Source of the DNA: Microbacterium hydrocarbonoxydans
GTDB lineage: Bacteria; Actinomycetota; Actinomycetes; Actinomycetales; Microbacteriaceae
Reading direction: 5' to 3'
Length of the DNA stretch: 64,000 nucleotides
Assembly: GCF_904831005.1 (NCBI RefSeq)
Contig: NZ_LR882982.1
Coordinates: 3,658,001 to 3,722,000, forward strand
A program made the translations under genes and the position numbers. Position 1 is the first letter of the stretch. The number at the start of each line of letters is the position of its first letter. The notes under the pieces are model-generated. The model saw nothing but the letters and a program-made list of their open reading frames with translations. It was not told the DNA's origin and did not search any database. Positions 20,453 to 28,003 of the stretch are shown piece after piece.

Positions 20453-20464
20453 TAGGCTTGCCTA
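20453..20464 (+). promoter_or_regulatory. Possible DtxR/IdeR-type operator over a -10 element
   Basis: TAGGC-TT-GCCTA is a perfect inverted repeat that also contains a TAGGCT -10 hexamer. The flanks give a partial match to the 19-bp iron box of DtxR/IdeR, whose core is TTAGGTTAGCCTAA. It lies 20 bp before the gene of a DtxR-family regulator, which suggests autoregulation. The match is incomplete, so this is tentative. Confidence 0.45.
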
Positions 20465-20483
20465 AGAAGACTCGGAGGGTCGC

Positions 20484-21185
20484 ATGACGGACTTGATCGA
20501 CACCACGGAGATGTATCTCCGCACCATCCTCGAACTCGAGGAGGAGAACATCGTGCCGCTGCGCGCGCGCATCTCCGAGCGCCTCGGCCACTCCGGTCCC
20601 ACGGTCTCGCAGACGGTGGGCCGCATGGAACGCGACGGTCTCGTCGTCGTGTCGGAAGACCGCACGCTCGAACTGACCGACGCGGGGCGCCGCAAGGCCG
20701 TCGACGTCATGCGCAAGCATCGTCTCGCCGAGCGGCTGCTGTCCGACGTGATCGGCCTCGACTGGGCCTACGTGCACGAAGAGGCGTGCAGGTGGGAGCA
20801 CGTGATGAGCGAGCAGGTCGAGCGCCGCCTCGTCGAGCTCCTCGGTCATCCCACCGAGTCTCCGTACGGCAACCCGATCCCGGGTCTCGACCAGTTGGGC
20901 GACACCCCTGCGCGCACGTTCGACGAGGGTGTCATCGGTCTCGTCCAGAAGCTCAATGCCGCCGGCGCTCCCATCGAGGGCACCGTGCGTCGCCTCGCGG
21001 AGCCCGCGCAGGTCGATCCCGAACTGCTCGAGCAGCTCCGCGACGCCGGGGTCGTTCCGGGCGCCAAGGGCGACTACCGTTTCAATGAGGGGTACGTCCT
21101 CATCCAGATGGAGGGCAAGGACGACGGCCTCGAGCTTCCGGTCGAGCTCGCCTCGCACATCTTCCTGGTCGGCGAGCCGGCCTGA
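20484..21185 (+). CDS. DtxR/IdeR-family metal-dependent repressor
   Basis: A 233-residue regulator. The N-terminal winged helix is typical (DTTEMYLRTILELEEE, HSGPTVSQTVGRMERDGLV). The dimerisation and metal domain follows (HRLAERLLSDVIGLDWAYVHEEACRWEHVMS, holding the conserved Cys, Glu and His ligands). The C-terminal SH3-like domain covers about 150-230. Length and ligands match DtxR/IdeR, which use Fe(II), but Mn(II)-sensing relatives exist and sequence alone does not decide. A GGAGGG ribosome binding site precedes the ATG. Confidence 0.93.
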   Translation: MTDLIDTTEMYLRTILELEEENIVPLRARISERLGHSGPTVSQTVGRMERDGLVVVSEDRTLELTDAGRRKAVDVMRKHRLAERLLSDVIGLDWAYVHEEACRWEHVMSEQVERRLVELLGHPTESPYGNPIPGLDQLGDTPARTFDEGVIGLVQKLNAAGAPIEGTVRRLAEPAQVDPELLEQLRDAGVVPGAKGDYRFNEGYVLIQMEGKDDGLELPVELASHIFLVGEPA

Positions 21186-21240
21186 TCCTCGTCGCGGACC
21201 CGCGCGATTCGGCCTCTGCGACGATTGCCAGTTTCCCAGG

Positions 21241-21267
21241 GTGACAGTTTCGTTATCTTCCGGTAAC
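21241..21267 (+). promoter_or_regulatory. Three 11-bp-spaced GTxAC-like direct repeats (MtrA-like box)
   Basis: GTGAC (21241), GTTAT (21252) and GTAAC (21263) follow each other with exactly 6 nt in between, so they lie on one face of the helix. MtrA-type regulators of actinobacterial cell-wall hydrolases recognise direct repeats with GTxAC-like half-sites. The gene downstream is a cell-wall peptidase. The identification is inferred from spacing and context only. Confidence 0.4.
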
Positions 21268-21279
21268 CTCGGACAGGTC

Positions 21280-21424
21280 GTCGCGAAAGCCCGCTGACGA
21301 TACCCGAGAGGATCGCCTTCCAGGCTCGTCGTCTTCCCGGTAGGAACGCAAAAAGTACCCGAGCTACATTCGTGCCACGAGAGCAGAGTGCCGACGAGTC
21401 AGCGCAACCCGAGCGTGCAGGCGC
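21280..21424 (+). promoter_or_regulatory. Long structured leader, candidate ydaO (c-di-AMP) riboswitch
   Basis: CGCTGAC (21292-21298) can pair with GTCAGCG (21398-21404), enclosing about 100 nt. The octamer TACCCGAG occurs twice inside (from about 21302 and 21357), hinting at a pseudo-twofold fold. ydaO-type c-di-AMP riboswitches have internal twofold symmetry and precede cell-wall hydrolase genes in actinobacteria. I could not verify the consensus core by eye. Confidence 0.42.
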
Positions 21425-21430
21425 AGGAGG
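21425..21430 (+). promoter_or_regulatory. Ribosome binding site that fixes a TTG start (M23 peptidase)
   Basis: AGGAGG lies 8 nt before TTG at 21439. This is much better than the in-frame GTG at 21388, which has no binding site and would fall inside the structured leader. Confidence 0.75.
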
Positions 21431-21438
21431 ATTACGTT

Positions 21439-22269
21439 TTGGTCAGAGACATCGAATCACCCGCGAAGACATCTGAAGATCGAGCAATCGCCCGCAGCAC
21501 ACGCGCGGCAACGAGTGCACGCAAGGTCGCGAAGCCCCTGCGTTCGGTCGCCATCTTCGGGGCAGTCGGTGCTCTCGTCGCCGCGGTCGCGCTGCCGGCC
21601 TACGCATCCACCACGCCCACCGAGGCTGCTGCGACGACTCTCCAGCAGCTTGCAGCCGACGACTCGCAGTCGCTCGTCGTCGCCTCGGCCGCAACCGCAG
21701 CATCTCTCAACCGCGGAACCTTCACCGCCACCACCCCCGACGAGATCGCCAAGAAGAAGGCAGAAGAAGCAGCAGCGGCCCGTGCCGCAGCGGCAGCCTC
21801 GGCGGCGGCAGCGTCGGTCGCATCATCCGGCGGCAACTTCAACACCGGAAACTACGCTCTCGTATCGCCCGGCTCCGGCGAGGTCCGCTATCCCCTTCCT
21901 CAGGGCTCGTACAACGTCAGCCGCACGGTGGGAGGCGCGCACCAGGGAGCCGACATGCTGGCTCCTGCGGGCACGCCGATCTATGCGGCCGCCGCTGGTG
22001 TGGTCCGGGCATCCGCCGAGAGCATCGGCGGCTACGGCGTCGCGGTCATGCTCGACAGCGTCGTCGGCGGTCAGCGTGTGCAGACCACCTACGGTCACAT
22101 GATCTACGGTTCGCGTCAGGTGCAGGCAGGCGACACGGTGGCCGCAGGGCAGCTGATCGGTTTCGTCGGAAGCACCGGTCGCTCCACGGCGAATCACCTT
22201 CACTTCGAGGTCTGGGTCAACGGCGGGCTCATGGAGCCGATCGCCTGGCTCGGCGCCAACGCCGGCTGA
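21439..22269 (+). CDS. Exported M23-family (LytM) metallopeptidase
   Basis: A protein of 276 residues from the TTG start. The N-terminal about 55 residues form a long signal region (KVAKPLRSVAIFGAVGALVAAVALPAYA), and an Ala-rich coiled stretch follows at about 110-135. The LytM domain has the zinc ligands GGAHQGADMLAP (His, Asp) and HLHFEVW (the HxH pair). Such enzymes cut peptide cross-links in peptidoglycan, or activate other hydrolases if inactive; here the ligands look intact. The leader structure and repeats upstream suggest tight control. Confidence 0.92.
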   Translation: MVRDIESPAKTSEDRAIARSTRAATSARKVAKPLRSVAIFGAVGALVAAVALPAYASTTPTEAAATTLQQLAADDSQSLVVASAATAASLNRGTFTATTPDEIAKKKAEEAAAARAAAAASAAAASVASSGGNFNTGNYALVSPGSGEVRYPLPQGSYNVSRTVGGAHQGADMLAPAGTPIYAAAAGVVRASAESIGGYGVAVMLDSVVGGQRVQTTYGHMIYGSRQVQAGDTVAAGQLIGFVGSTGRSTANHLHFEVWVNGGLMEPIAWLGANAG

Positions 22270-22389
22270 GCCGTCGTCATATCTCGCCCGGCAGACGAAC
22301 ACGCCTCCGATTGTTCACCGCCGGTTCGGCCTTCCTGCCTCGGTGATGGGTTAGCCTGAACGCGTTGTCGTAACAGGCGGGAGAAGCTG

Positions 22390-22500
22390 ATGGTGCGAAT
22401 ACCGAGCATCCGAACCATGGATGCCCTCGGTCGTCACGTCCTTCGGCATCGTCCGCAGGGATGCCACGGTCCTGCCGTGCGCAGAAGGCGCTGTCTGTAG
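22390..22500 (+). CDS. Possible 36-residue small protein or leader peptide ending in a terminator
   Basis: ATG at 22390 is preceded by GGCGGGAG 5 nt upstream and a TAGCCT -10-like hexamer at 22352. The frame encodes 36 residues rich in Arg and His, ending RRRRCL. Its TAG stop (22498-22500) lies at the tip of a strong terminator hairpin. A ribosome reaching the stop would cover the hairpin, so this could be an attenuator leader for the HNH gene downstream. Alternatively the transcript is a small RNA: ACCGAGCATCC near 22401 can pair with GGATGC-TCGGT near 22419. No homologue is recognised. Confidence 0.4.
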   Translation: MVRIPSIRTMDALGRHVLRHRPQGCHGPAVRRRRCL

Positions 22501-22514
22501 ACAGCGCCTTTTTT
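22485..22514 (+). terminator. Intrinsic terminator overlapping the end of a small ORF
   Basis: AAGGCGCTGTCT and its complement form a perfect 12-bp stem with a 2-nt GT tip, so the apical pair must open. The 3' arm ends in a run of six T. It lies in the 329-bp gap between the M23 gene and the HNH gene and could end either the M23 message or a short independent transcript. Confidence 0.9.
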
Positions 22515-22598
22515 CGTCCCTGCGTGCGCTCACGACCTCCGCGACGCGTGTGAGTCGAGAGTGCCGGGAAGCCGTCCCGGCGGATCGAGAGGATGACG

Positions 22599-23096
22599 AT
22601 GCGCACACTGGTACTGAACGCGGGATACGAGCCCCTGGCGATCGTGTCGTTCAAGAGAGCACTGGTCCTGGTCATGAACGACAAGGCCTCGGTGATCGAA
22701 CGCGTGGAGGATGACCCCGTCTGGGGGAGCCACGGCGTGTACGACCGGCCGGCGGTGATAATCCTGTCGCGCTATGTGCGCATCCCCGTGAGCAGACGGG
22801 TTCCCGTCACGCGGCGCGGGGTGCTGCGGCGTGACGACCACCGGTGCGGCTACTGCGGCAAGGCGGCCTCGACGATCGACCACGTGCTGCCGCGTTCGCG
22901 CGGTGGTGCGGATTCCTGGGAGAACCTGGTCGCGTGCTGCCTCCGCTGCAACAACATCAAGAGCGACCGCACCCCGCAGGAGATGCGGTGGGCGTTGCGA
23001 TTCACGCCGCGTCCCCCGCACGGCACGGCATGGACCGTGCGGGGAACCGAGCGCAGCGACCCCCGCTGGGAGCCGTACTTGGCGTTGGCCGCATGA
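22599..23096 (+). CDS. HNH endonuclease
   Basis: A 165-residue protein of the widespread actinobacterial HNH family that starts MRTLVLNAGYEPL. The HNH/zinc core is CGYCGKAASTIDHVLPRSRGG followed by NLVACCLRCNNIKSDRTPQEM: two CxxC pairs, the catalytic DH and a late Asn. Despite the nuclease fold, no mobile element surrounds it, so a housekeeping nucleic-acid role is likely but unknown. The ATG at 22599 has GAGAGG 6 nt upstream; the ATG two codons earlier directly abuts that site and is less likely. Confidence 0.9.
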   Translation: MRTLVLNAGYEPLAIVSFKRALVLVMNDKASVIERVEDDPVWGSHGVYDRPAVIILSRYVRIPVSRRVPVTRRGVLRRDDHRCGYCGKAASTIDHVLPRSRGGADSWENLVACCLRCNNIKSDRTPQEMRWALRFTPRPPHGTAWTVRGTERSDPRWEPYLALAA

Positions 23097-23131
23097 GCGC
23101 ACGGCGAGGGTTCCTCTAGAATGGAACCCTC

Positions 23132-23205
23132 GCCCTCGTAGCTCAGCAGGATAGAGCAGCCCTCTCCTAAAGGGCAGGTCGCTGGTTCGAATCCAGTCGA
23201 GGGCA
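23132..23205 (+). tRNA. tRNA-Arg (anticodon CCT)
   Basis: A 74-nt cloverleaf. The acceptor gccctcg pairs with cgagggc, with A as discriminator. The anticodon stem gccct/agggc holds the loop ctcctaa, giving anticodon CCT (codon AGG). The T-arm has GGTTCGAATCC. CCA is not encoded. The reverse strand carries the last codons and stop of leuA. Confidence 0.97.
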
Positions 23206-24915
23206 CTCTTCTTCAGGCCTCGTCGCCCGCCCGCTGCAGGATGCAGCCCGCATCACGGCGTCGAAGGTCGAGTCCCGCACGGAGGCCGCTCGTCCGCCGG
23301 TCCACGCCGTGCCGTGGGCGTCGCGATACTCGAGCAGGGTGAGAGCATCCGCCGTCGTGCCTCCTCCGATGCTCGTCTGGTGGACGGCGAGGACGTCGAT
23401 CACGATGCCGGACTCGGCCAGAGTCGACACCAGACCTTCCACGGGGCCTTCGAGCCGGTAGTCCGTCAGAGCGGGGAGTTCGCTCGCCGGAGCGGGAAGA
23501 TACGTGCGCTCGAACAGGTCCCAGAGGTCGCGCGCTGTCAGCTCGTCTCCGACACGGTCGGCATGGGCCTGCACCGTCCTGCCGAACTCGATCTGGAGAC
23601 GTCGGGGCAGCTGGATACCGAACTCCTTCTCGAGGAGATACGCGATGCCGCCTTTCCCTGACTGTGAGTTGACCCTGATGACCGCGTCGTAGCTGCGACC
23701 GATGTCGGTGGGATCGATCGGCAGGTACGGCACCAGCCAGCGCTGATCGCGAGGATCCCTGCCCAGCGCCTCAGCGCGGGCCTCGTGCTCGGCGAGCCCT
23801 TTCCTGATGGCGTCCTGGTGGGTGCCGCTGAAGGCGGTGTGCACGAGATCGCCGACGTAGGGATGCCGGGGGTGCACGTCGATACCGTTGCAGTGTTCGA
23901 CCGTGCGACGGATCTCATCGATGTCGGAGAAGTCGATCATGGGATCGATCCCCTGGGCGTGCAGGTTGAGGGCGAGAGTGGCGATGTCGACATTGCCTGT
24001 GCGCTCGCCGTTGCCGAAGACGCATCCCTCGACTCGCTGGGCCCCGGCGAGCACTGCGAGCTCGGCGCACGCGACCCCGGTGCCACGGTCGTTGTGAGGG
24101 TGCACGGAGAGGATCACCCCCTCTCGTCGGGCGAGATTGCGGTGCATGTACTCGATCTGGTCGGCGTACACGTTCGGTGTCGCCACCTCGACCGTCGCGG
24201 GCAGGTTGAGGATCACGGGGCGTTCCGACGACGCATCCCAGAGTGTGGTCATCGCATCGCAGACGTCGAGCACGTAGTCGGGTTCGGTGAGGTTGAAGAC
24301 CTCGGGAGAGAACTGGAACCGGATGCCCGGACGATCCCCGGTGAGTTCGAGCACATCCCGGCCCGCCGAGAGGATCAGATCCTTCAACTGTTCGCGGTCC
24401 TTGCCGAGCACCACGTCTCGCCAGGTGGGGGCGGTCGCCGTGTAGACATGTATCACGACAGGATTGTCGATGCCGCGAACCGATTCGATCGTCCGCTCGA
24501 TCAGGTCTCGGCGTGCGGCGGTGAAGACGACGACAGTGACGTCGTCGGGAGCGATGTCCGACGTGGCGAGGAGCCGGACGAAGTCGTAGTCCGTCTGGGA
24601 CGCCGACGGGTATCCGACCTCGATCTCCTTGTAGCCCATCGCGATGAGGAGCTCGAAGAAGCGCCGCTTGCGCGCCGGGTCCATGGGCTCGGCGAGCGCC
24701 TGATTGCCGTCCCGCAGATCGACCGGCACCCACAGCGGCGCGCTGACGAGCTGCGCCGACGGCCATTCCCGGTCGTCGAGCGGCACGGGAACGCGGTCGT
24801 ACACGGACGCATAGCGGTGCGACGGCATCTGAGACCGCCGTTGACGGTTCCACCGCGGCGACGACTCGGGCACGGGGCCCGCGGGGGTGGAGAGTGTGGG
24901 GAAGGGTGTGTACAT
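23167..24915 (-). CDS. leuA: 2-isopropylmalate synthase, 3' end antisense into tRNA-Arg
   Basis: A 582-residue LeuA, which condenses acetyl-CoA and 2-oxoisovalerate in leucine synthesis. The active-site blocks [26 protein letters not shown] and [10 protein letters not shown] are present. The C-terminal leucine-binding LeuA_dimer domain covers about 435-560. The last dozen residues ([11 protein letters not shown]) are read from the antisense strand of the tRNA-Arg gene, and the TAG stop falls in its anticodon loop. So the natural 3' end appears lost or replaced. The ATG at 24915 has GAGGAG upstream. TTGTCA/TACGGT at 25055-25060 and 25031-25036 form a likely promoter. Confidence 0.93.
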   Translation of the reverse strand: MYTPFPTLSTPAGPVPESSPRWNRQRRSQMPSHRYASVYDRVPVPLDDREWPSAQLVSAPLWVPVDLRDGNQALAEPMDPARKRRFFELLIAMGYKEIEVGYPSASQTDYDFVRLLATSDIAPDDVTVVVFTAARRDLIERTIESVRGIDNPVVIHVYTATAPTWRDVVLGKDREQLKDLILSAGRDVLELTGDRPGIRFQFSPEVFNLTEPDYVLDVCDAMTTLWDASSERPVILNLPATVEVATPNVYADQIEYMHRNLARREGVILSVHPHNDRGTGVACAELAVLAGAQRVEGCVFGNGERTGNVDIATLALNLHAQGIDPMIDFSDIDEIRRTVEHCNGIDVHPRHPYVGDLVHTAFSGTHQDAIRKGLAEHEARAEALGRDPRDQRWLVPYLPIDPTDIGRSYDAVIRVNSQSGKGGIAYLLEKEFGIQLPRRLQIEFGRTVQAHADRVGDELTARDLWDLFERTYLPAPASELPALTDYRLEGPVEGLVSTLAESGIVIDVLAVHQTSIGGGTTADALTLLEYRDAHGTAWTGGRAASVRDSTFDAVMRAASCSGRATRPEEECPRLDSNQRPAL

Positions 24916-25030
24916 CGGGGCTCCTCAGGGCGTCAGGGGATGACCGGCGGCGCTTCCTGACCCACGACGGACAGCCGGTCGGCTAGGTCCCGTCGCGGCG
25001 GAGAAGGAGAAGGTGCGTGCTCACGCCCTC

Positions 25031-25063
25031 ACCGTAGCAACTCCTCAGACAAGTTGACAAGTT
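25031..25063. promoter_or_regulatory. leuA promoter overlapped by a tandem GACAAGTT repeat
   Basis: On the minus strand TTGTCA (25055-25060) and TACGGT (25031-25036) are 18 bp apart and face leuA. On the plus strand GACAAGTT occurs twice in direct tandem (25048-25055 and 25056-25063), covering the leuA -35 and abutting the -10 of the divergent GntR gene. It is a good candidate operator for that regulator. Confidence 0.5.
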
Positions 25064-25068
25064 AGGAT
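25063..25068 (+). promoter_or_regulatory. -10 hexamer of a probable leaderless promoter (GntR gene)
   Basis: TAGGAT, then 6 nt, then the ATG at 25075. It directly follows the tandem repeat. Confidence 0.5.
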
Positions 25069-25074
25069 GTCAGC

Positions 25075-25743
25075 ATGGCTCAGATCCATCGCGCCCCGCT
25101 CGCCGATCAGGCCGCCGACATCCTTCTGGCGCGCATCGGCGCGGGGGAATGGCAGCTCGGGCAGAAGCTGCCGGGCGAGACGACTCTCGCGGCGCAGCTC
25201 GGCGTCGGTCGATCGACGGTCCGCGAGGCCATCCGGCAGCTGGCCGGCCGCAAGGTCCTCGCGACCCGTCAGGGGTCAGGAGTCTTCGTCACGGCACTCG
25301 AGGCGCCGGAGGACTGGGATGCTGTGCTGCGCCGTGCCGACATCGTCGCCGTCATCGAGGCACGCACAGCGATCGAGACGGAGGCTGCCGCTCTGGCGGC
25401 GACCCGTCGTACGACGGCGGACATCCGGGCGATCCGCCGTGCGCTCGACGGTCGCAGAACTCACTTGTCGGGTGTCGAGGCGCATGTCGATGCGGACACC
25501 GCCTTCCACCGCAGCATCGTGGTCGCAGCCCACAATCCGATTCTGCTCGACCTGTTCGACGGGTTCACTCCACGCCTGCGTCAGGCGATGGTCGAAATGC
25601 TTCGGCTCCGCGGCGACGACGGTGGCCAGGCAGACGACGACCGCCACGCACTGCTCGCCGACGCCGTCGCGGCGCGGGATTCAGCACGGGCGGCCGCCGA
25701 GAGCCGCAGCCATCTCGCCAGCCTTGCGAGGACTCTGGGCTGA
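25075..25743 (+). CDS. GntR-family regulator (FadR/FCD subfamily)
   Basis: A 222-residue regulator. The N-terminal winged helix (ADILLARIGAGEWQLGQKLPGETTLA, then VGRSTVREAIRQLAGRKVL) is followed by an FCD ligand-binding domain with the metal-site segment DTAFHRSIVVAAHNPILLDLF. FCD members usually bind small carboxylates. It is divergent from leuA over a shared 159-bp region, so it may control leuA; that is inferred from position and the tandem repeat. Confidence 0.88.
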   Translation: MAQIHRAPLADQAADILLARIGAGEWQLGQKLPGETTLAAQLGVGRSTVREAIRQLAGRKVLATRQGSGVFVTALEAPEDWDAVLRRADIVAVIEARTAIETEAAALAATRRTTADIRAIRRALDGRRTHLSGVEAHVDADTAFHRSIVVAAHNPILLDLFDGFTPRLRQAMVEMLRLRGDDGGQADDDRHALLADAVAARDSARAAAESRSHLASLARTLG

Positions 25744-25759
25744 CGGCCCTCGTCGATGG

Positions 25760-27946
25760 TCAGTCGCGACCGCTGCGCCACAGCTTCGACGGCCACCAGA
25801 TCACTCGGCCGAGGTCGTAGGCGAGAGCGGGCACGAGCAGCGAACGCACCACGAACGTGTCGAGCAGAACGCCGAACGCCACGATGAATGCGAGCTGCAC
25901 CAGGAACAGGATCGGGATCACCGACAGGGCGGCGAAGGTCGCGGCGAGCACGAGGCCCGCAGACGTGATCACGCCGCCGGTGATCGAGAGCCCTCGCAGC
26001 ACGCCCTCGCGGGTGCCGTGCTCCAGCGACTCCTCGCGCACTCGGGTCATCAGGAAGATGTTGTAGTCGATGCCCAGCGCGACCAGGAACACGAAACCGT
26101 AGAGCGGCACGGCGGGGTCGGCGCCGGGGAAGTCGAACACCCCGTTGAAGACCAGCGCCGACACGCCCATGGCCGTGCCGAACGAGAGCACGGTCGTGGC
26201 GATCAGGAGCACCGGTGCGAGGATCGACCGCAACAGCAGCATGAGGATCAGCATGATCACCACGAGGATCACCGGGATGATCAGGTTGCGGTCATGGATC
26301 GACGCGTCGTTCGTGTCGATCGCGGTCGCGGTGACTCCGCCGACGATCGCGTCGACCTCGTCGAGGTCGGCACGCAGATCGCGCACGGTCTGCGCCGCGG
26401 CATCGGAGTCGGCGGCGTCGGTGAGCGTGCCCTGGAGCATCACCTCGCCGTCGACGACCGTGGGCTCGGGCGCGGGGGTTCCGGGAGGGCCGAACGCCGA
26501 GATGCCGTCGGCGGTGACGGGCGCAGAACCGCTCGGTGAGTCGGAGGCCGTCACGGCGACGCCGTCGATCCCGTCGTTCGCGAGCAGAACATCGGCTGCA
26601 TCCTGCAGGCCGTCCTCCTGCACGATGACGTACACCGGGCTGCCCGAGCCGCCGGGGAAGTGCTCTCCCAGAGCGACCTGACCGTCGCGCGCCTCGGACT
26701 CGCCGAGCACGAGATCGGACTGCGGCACTCCGGACGCGTTGAGCTGAAGCACTCCGGACGCTCCCGCGATCAGCACGAGCGTGGTGACGATCAAGATCAC
26801 GCGCGGGCGCTTGGTGATCACTCCGGCCAGACGGGCCCAGAGTCCGGTGGTGCGCATCCCGTGCTCTTCGGCCACGACCTCCGGCTCGAACTTCGGGCGA
26901 CGCGGCCAGAAGACCGCCCGTCCGAAGAGCAGCAGCAGAGCGGGCAGCAGTGTGAGAGCGGCCAGCATGGCGAACACGATGCCGATCGCAGCGACGGGAC
27001 CGAGCGTGCTGTTCGACTTCAGATCGCTGAGCAGCAGGCAGAGGAGACCGGCGATCACGGTGCCGCCCGAGGCGACGATGGGCTCGAACGAGCCCTTCCA
27101 CGCCGCGAGCACGGCGACTCCCTTGTCGCGCGAAACACGGAGTTCTTCGCGGAAGCGCGCGACGAACAGCAGCGCGTAGTCGGTGGCCGCGCCGATCACG
27201 AGGATGAACAGAATGCCCTGTGTCTGCCCGCTGAGCAGGAGTACCTCGAACTTGGCGAGCCACCACACGACGAGAAGCGCGACGCAGAGTGCGAACAGGC
27301 TCGTGAAGAGCACGACGAGGGGCAGGAGGAACGAGCGGTATACGAGAACCAGGATGATCAGCACGGCGAGCAGGGCGACACCGAGAAGAAGGCCGTCGAT
27401 ACCGGCGAACCCGGCCGCCAGATCGGCGGTGAATCCGGCCGGCCCGGTGATGTAGACCGTGACCCCGTCGGGCGCCGTGCCGCGCAGTTCGTCACCGAGG
27501 GCGGCGACGGTGTCGGCCAGCTCGGCATCGCCGTCGATCGGGATGAAGGCCTGGACGGCCTGACCGTCGTCCGAGGTGAGAGCGGGGGAGACGTCGTCGC
27601 TCACGCCCTCGACGGACGGTGCATCTGCGACGGCATCCGTGATGACCTGGACGTCGTCCTCCGACAGTTCGCCGTCGCCGACGAAGACCGCGATCGCCGG
27701 GATCGTGTCGCTGTCACGGAACTCGCCGAGCAGCTCCTGCACCTTGGTCGCATCGGCGGACTCGGGCAGGTAGCTGGTCTGGTCGTTGGAGGAGACCTCG
27801 TCGATCTTGCCGAACAGCGGCCCTCCGAGTCCGGCACCCACCAGCCACACGAGTATCAGGGCGACGGGCAAGAACACTCGCAGCCAGGAGTGTCTGCGGG
27901 TGCGCTCACGTATCGGTGCGGTCGGGGCGCCGTCAGGGCTGGACAT
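25760..27946 (-). CDS. MMPL/RND-family transporter linked to carotenoid genes
   Basis: A 728-residue MMPL protein with about 12 transmembrane helices in two repeats of 1+5. Periplasmic loops lie after helix 1 (about 45-175) and helix 7 (about 400-515). Proton-relay-like GAATDYALLFVARFREEL and ALGIDYNIFLMTRVREES carry the conserved DY pairs. In Corynebacterium glutamicum a homologous gene lies inside the crt operon. Here it starts 57 bp after crtEb on the same strand, so it may be the last gene of the operon. The cargo is unknown; a lipid or carotenoid-like molecule is plausible. Confidence 0.9.
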   Translation of the reverse strand: MSSPDGAPTAPIRERTRRHSWLRVFLPVALILVWLVGAGLGGPLFGKIDEVSSNDQTSYLPESADATKVQELLGEFRDSDTIPAIAVFVGDGELSEDDVQVITDAVADAPSVEGVSDDVSPALTSDDGQAVQAFIPIDGDAELADTVAALGDELRGTAPDGVTVYITGPAGFTADLAAGFAGIDGLLLGVALLAVLIILVLVYRSFLLPLVVLFTSLFALCVALLVVWWLAKFEVLLLSGQTQGILFILVIGAATDYALLFVARFREELRVSRDKGVAVLAAWKGSFEPIVASGGTVIAGLLCLLLSDLKSNSTLGPVAAIGIVFAMLAALTLLPALLLLFGRAVFWPRRPKFEPEVVAEEHGMRTTGLWARLAGVITKRPRVILIVTTLVLIAGASGVLQLNASGVPQSDLVLGESEARDGQVALGEHFPGGSGSPVYVIVQEDGLQDAADVLLANDGIDGVAVTASDSPSGSAPVTADGISAFGPPGTPAPEPTVVDGEVMLQGTLTDAADSDAAAQTVRDLRADLDEVDAIVGGVTATAIDTNDASIHDRNLIIPVILVVIMLILMLLLRSILAPVLLIATTVLSFGTAMGVSALVFNGVFDFPGADPAVPLYGFVFLVALGIDYNIFLMTRVREESLEHGTREGVLRGLSITGGVITSAGLVLAATFAALSVIPILFLVQLAFIVAFGVLLDTFVVRSLLVPALAYDLGRVIWWPSKLWRSGRD

Positions 27947-28003
27947 CGGGGTCCTCTCGGGAGAAGGGGCGGGTGAGGGAGGGCGGCGAGCAGAGCAGGG
28001 CCG

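Noticed and set aside
21388..21438. GTG at 21388 as the start of the M23 peptidase
   Set aside because: No ribosome binding site, it falls in the paired leader region, and AGGAGG sits correctly before the in-frame TTG at 21439.
22821..23096. HNH gene considered as a homing endonuclease or part of a defence island
   Set aside because: The family is a widespread single-copy actinobacterial housekeeping protein and no mobile or defence genes surround it.
23132..23205. tRNA-Arg considered as the attachment site of an integrated element
   Set aside because: No integrase and no direct repeat of the tRNA 3' end were seen within the window, so only a past event can be suggested.
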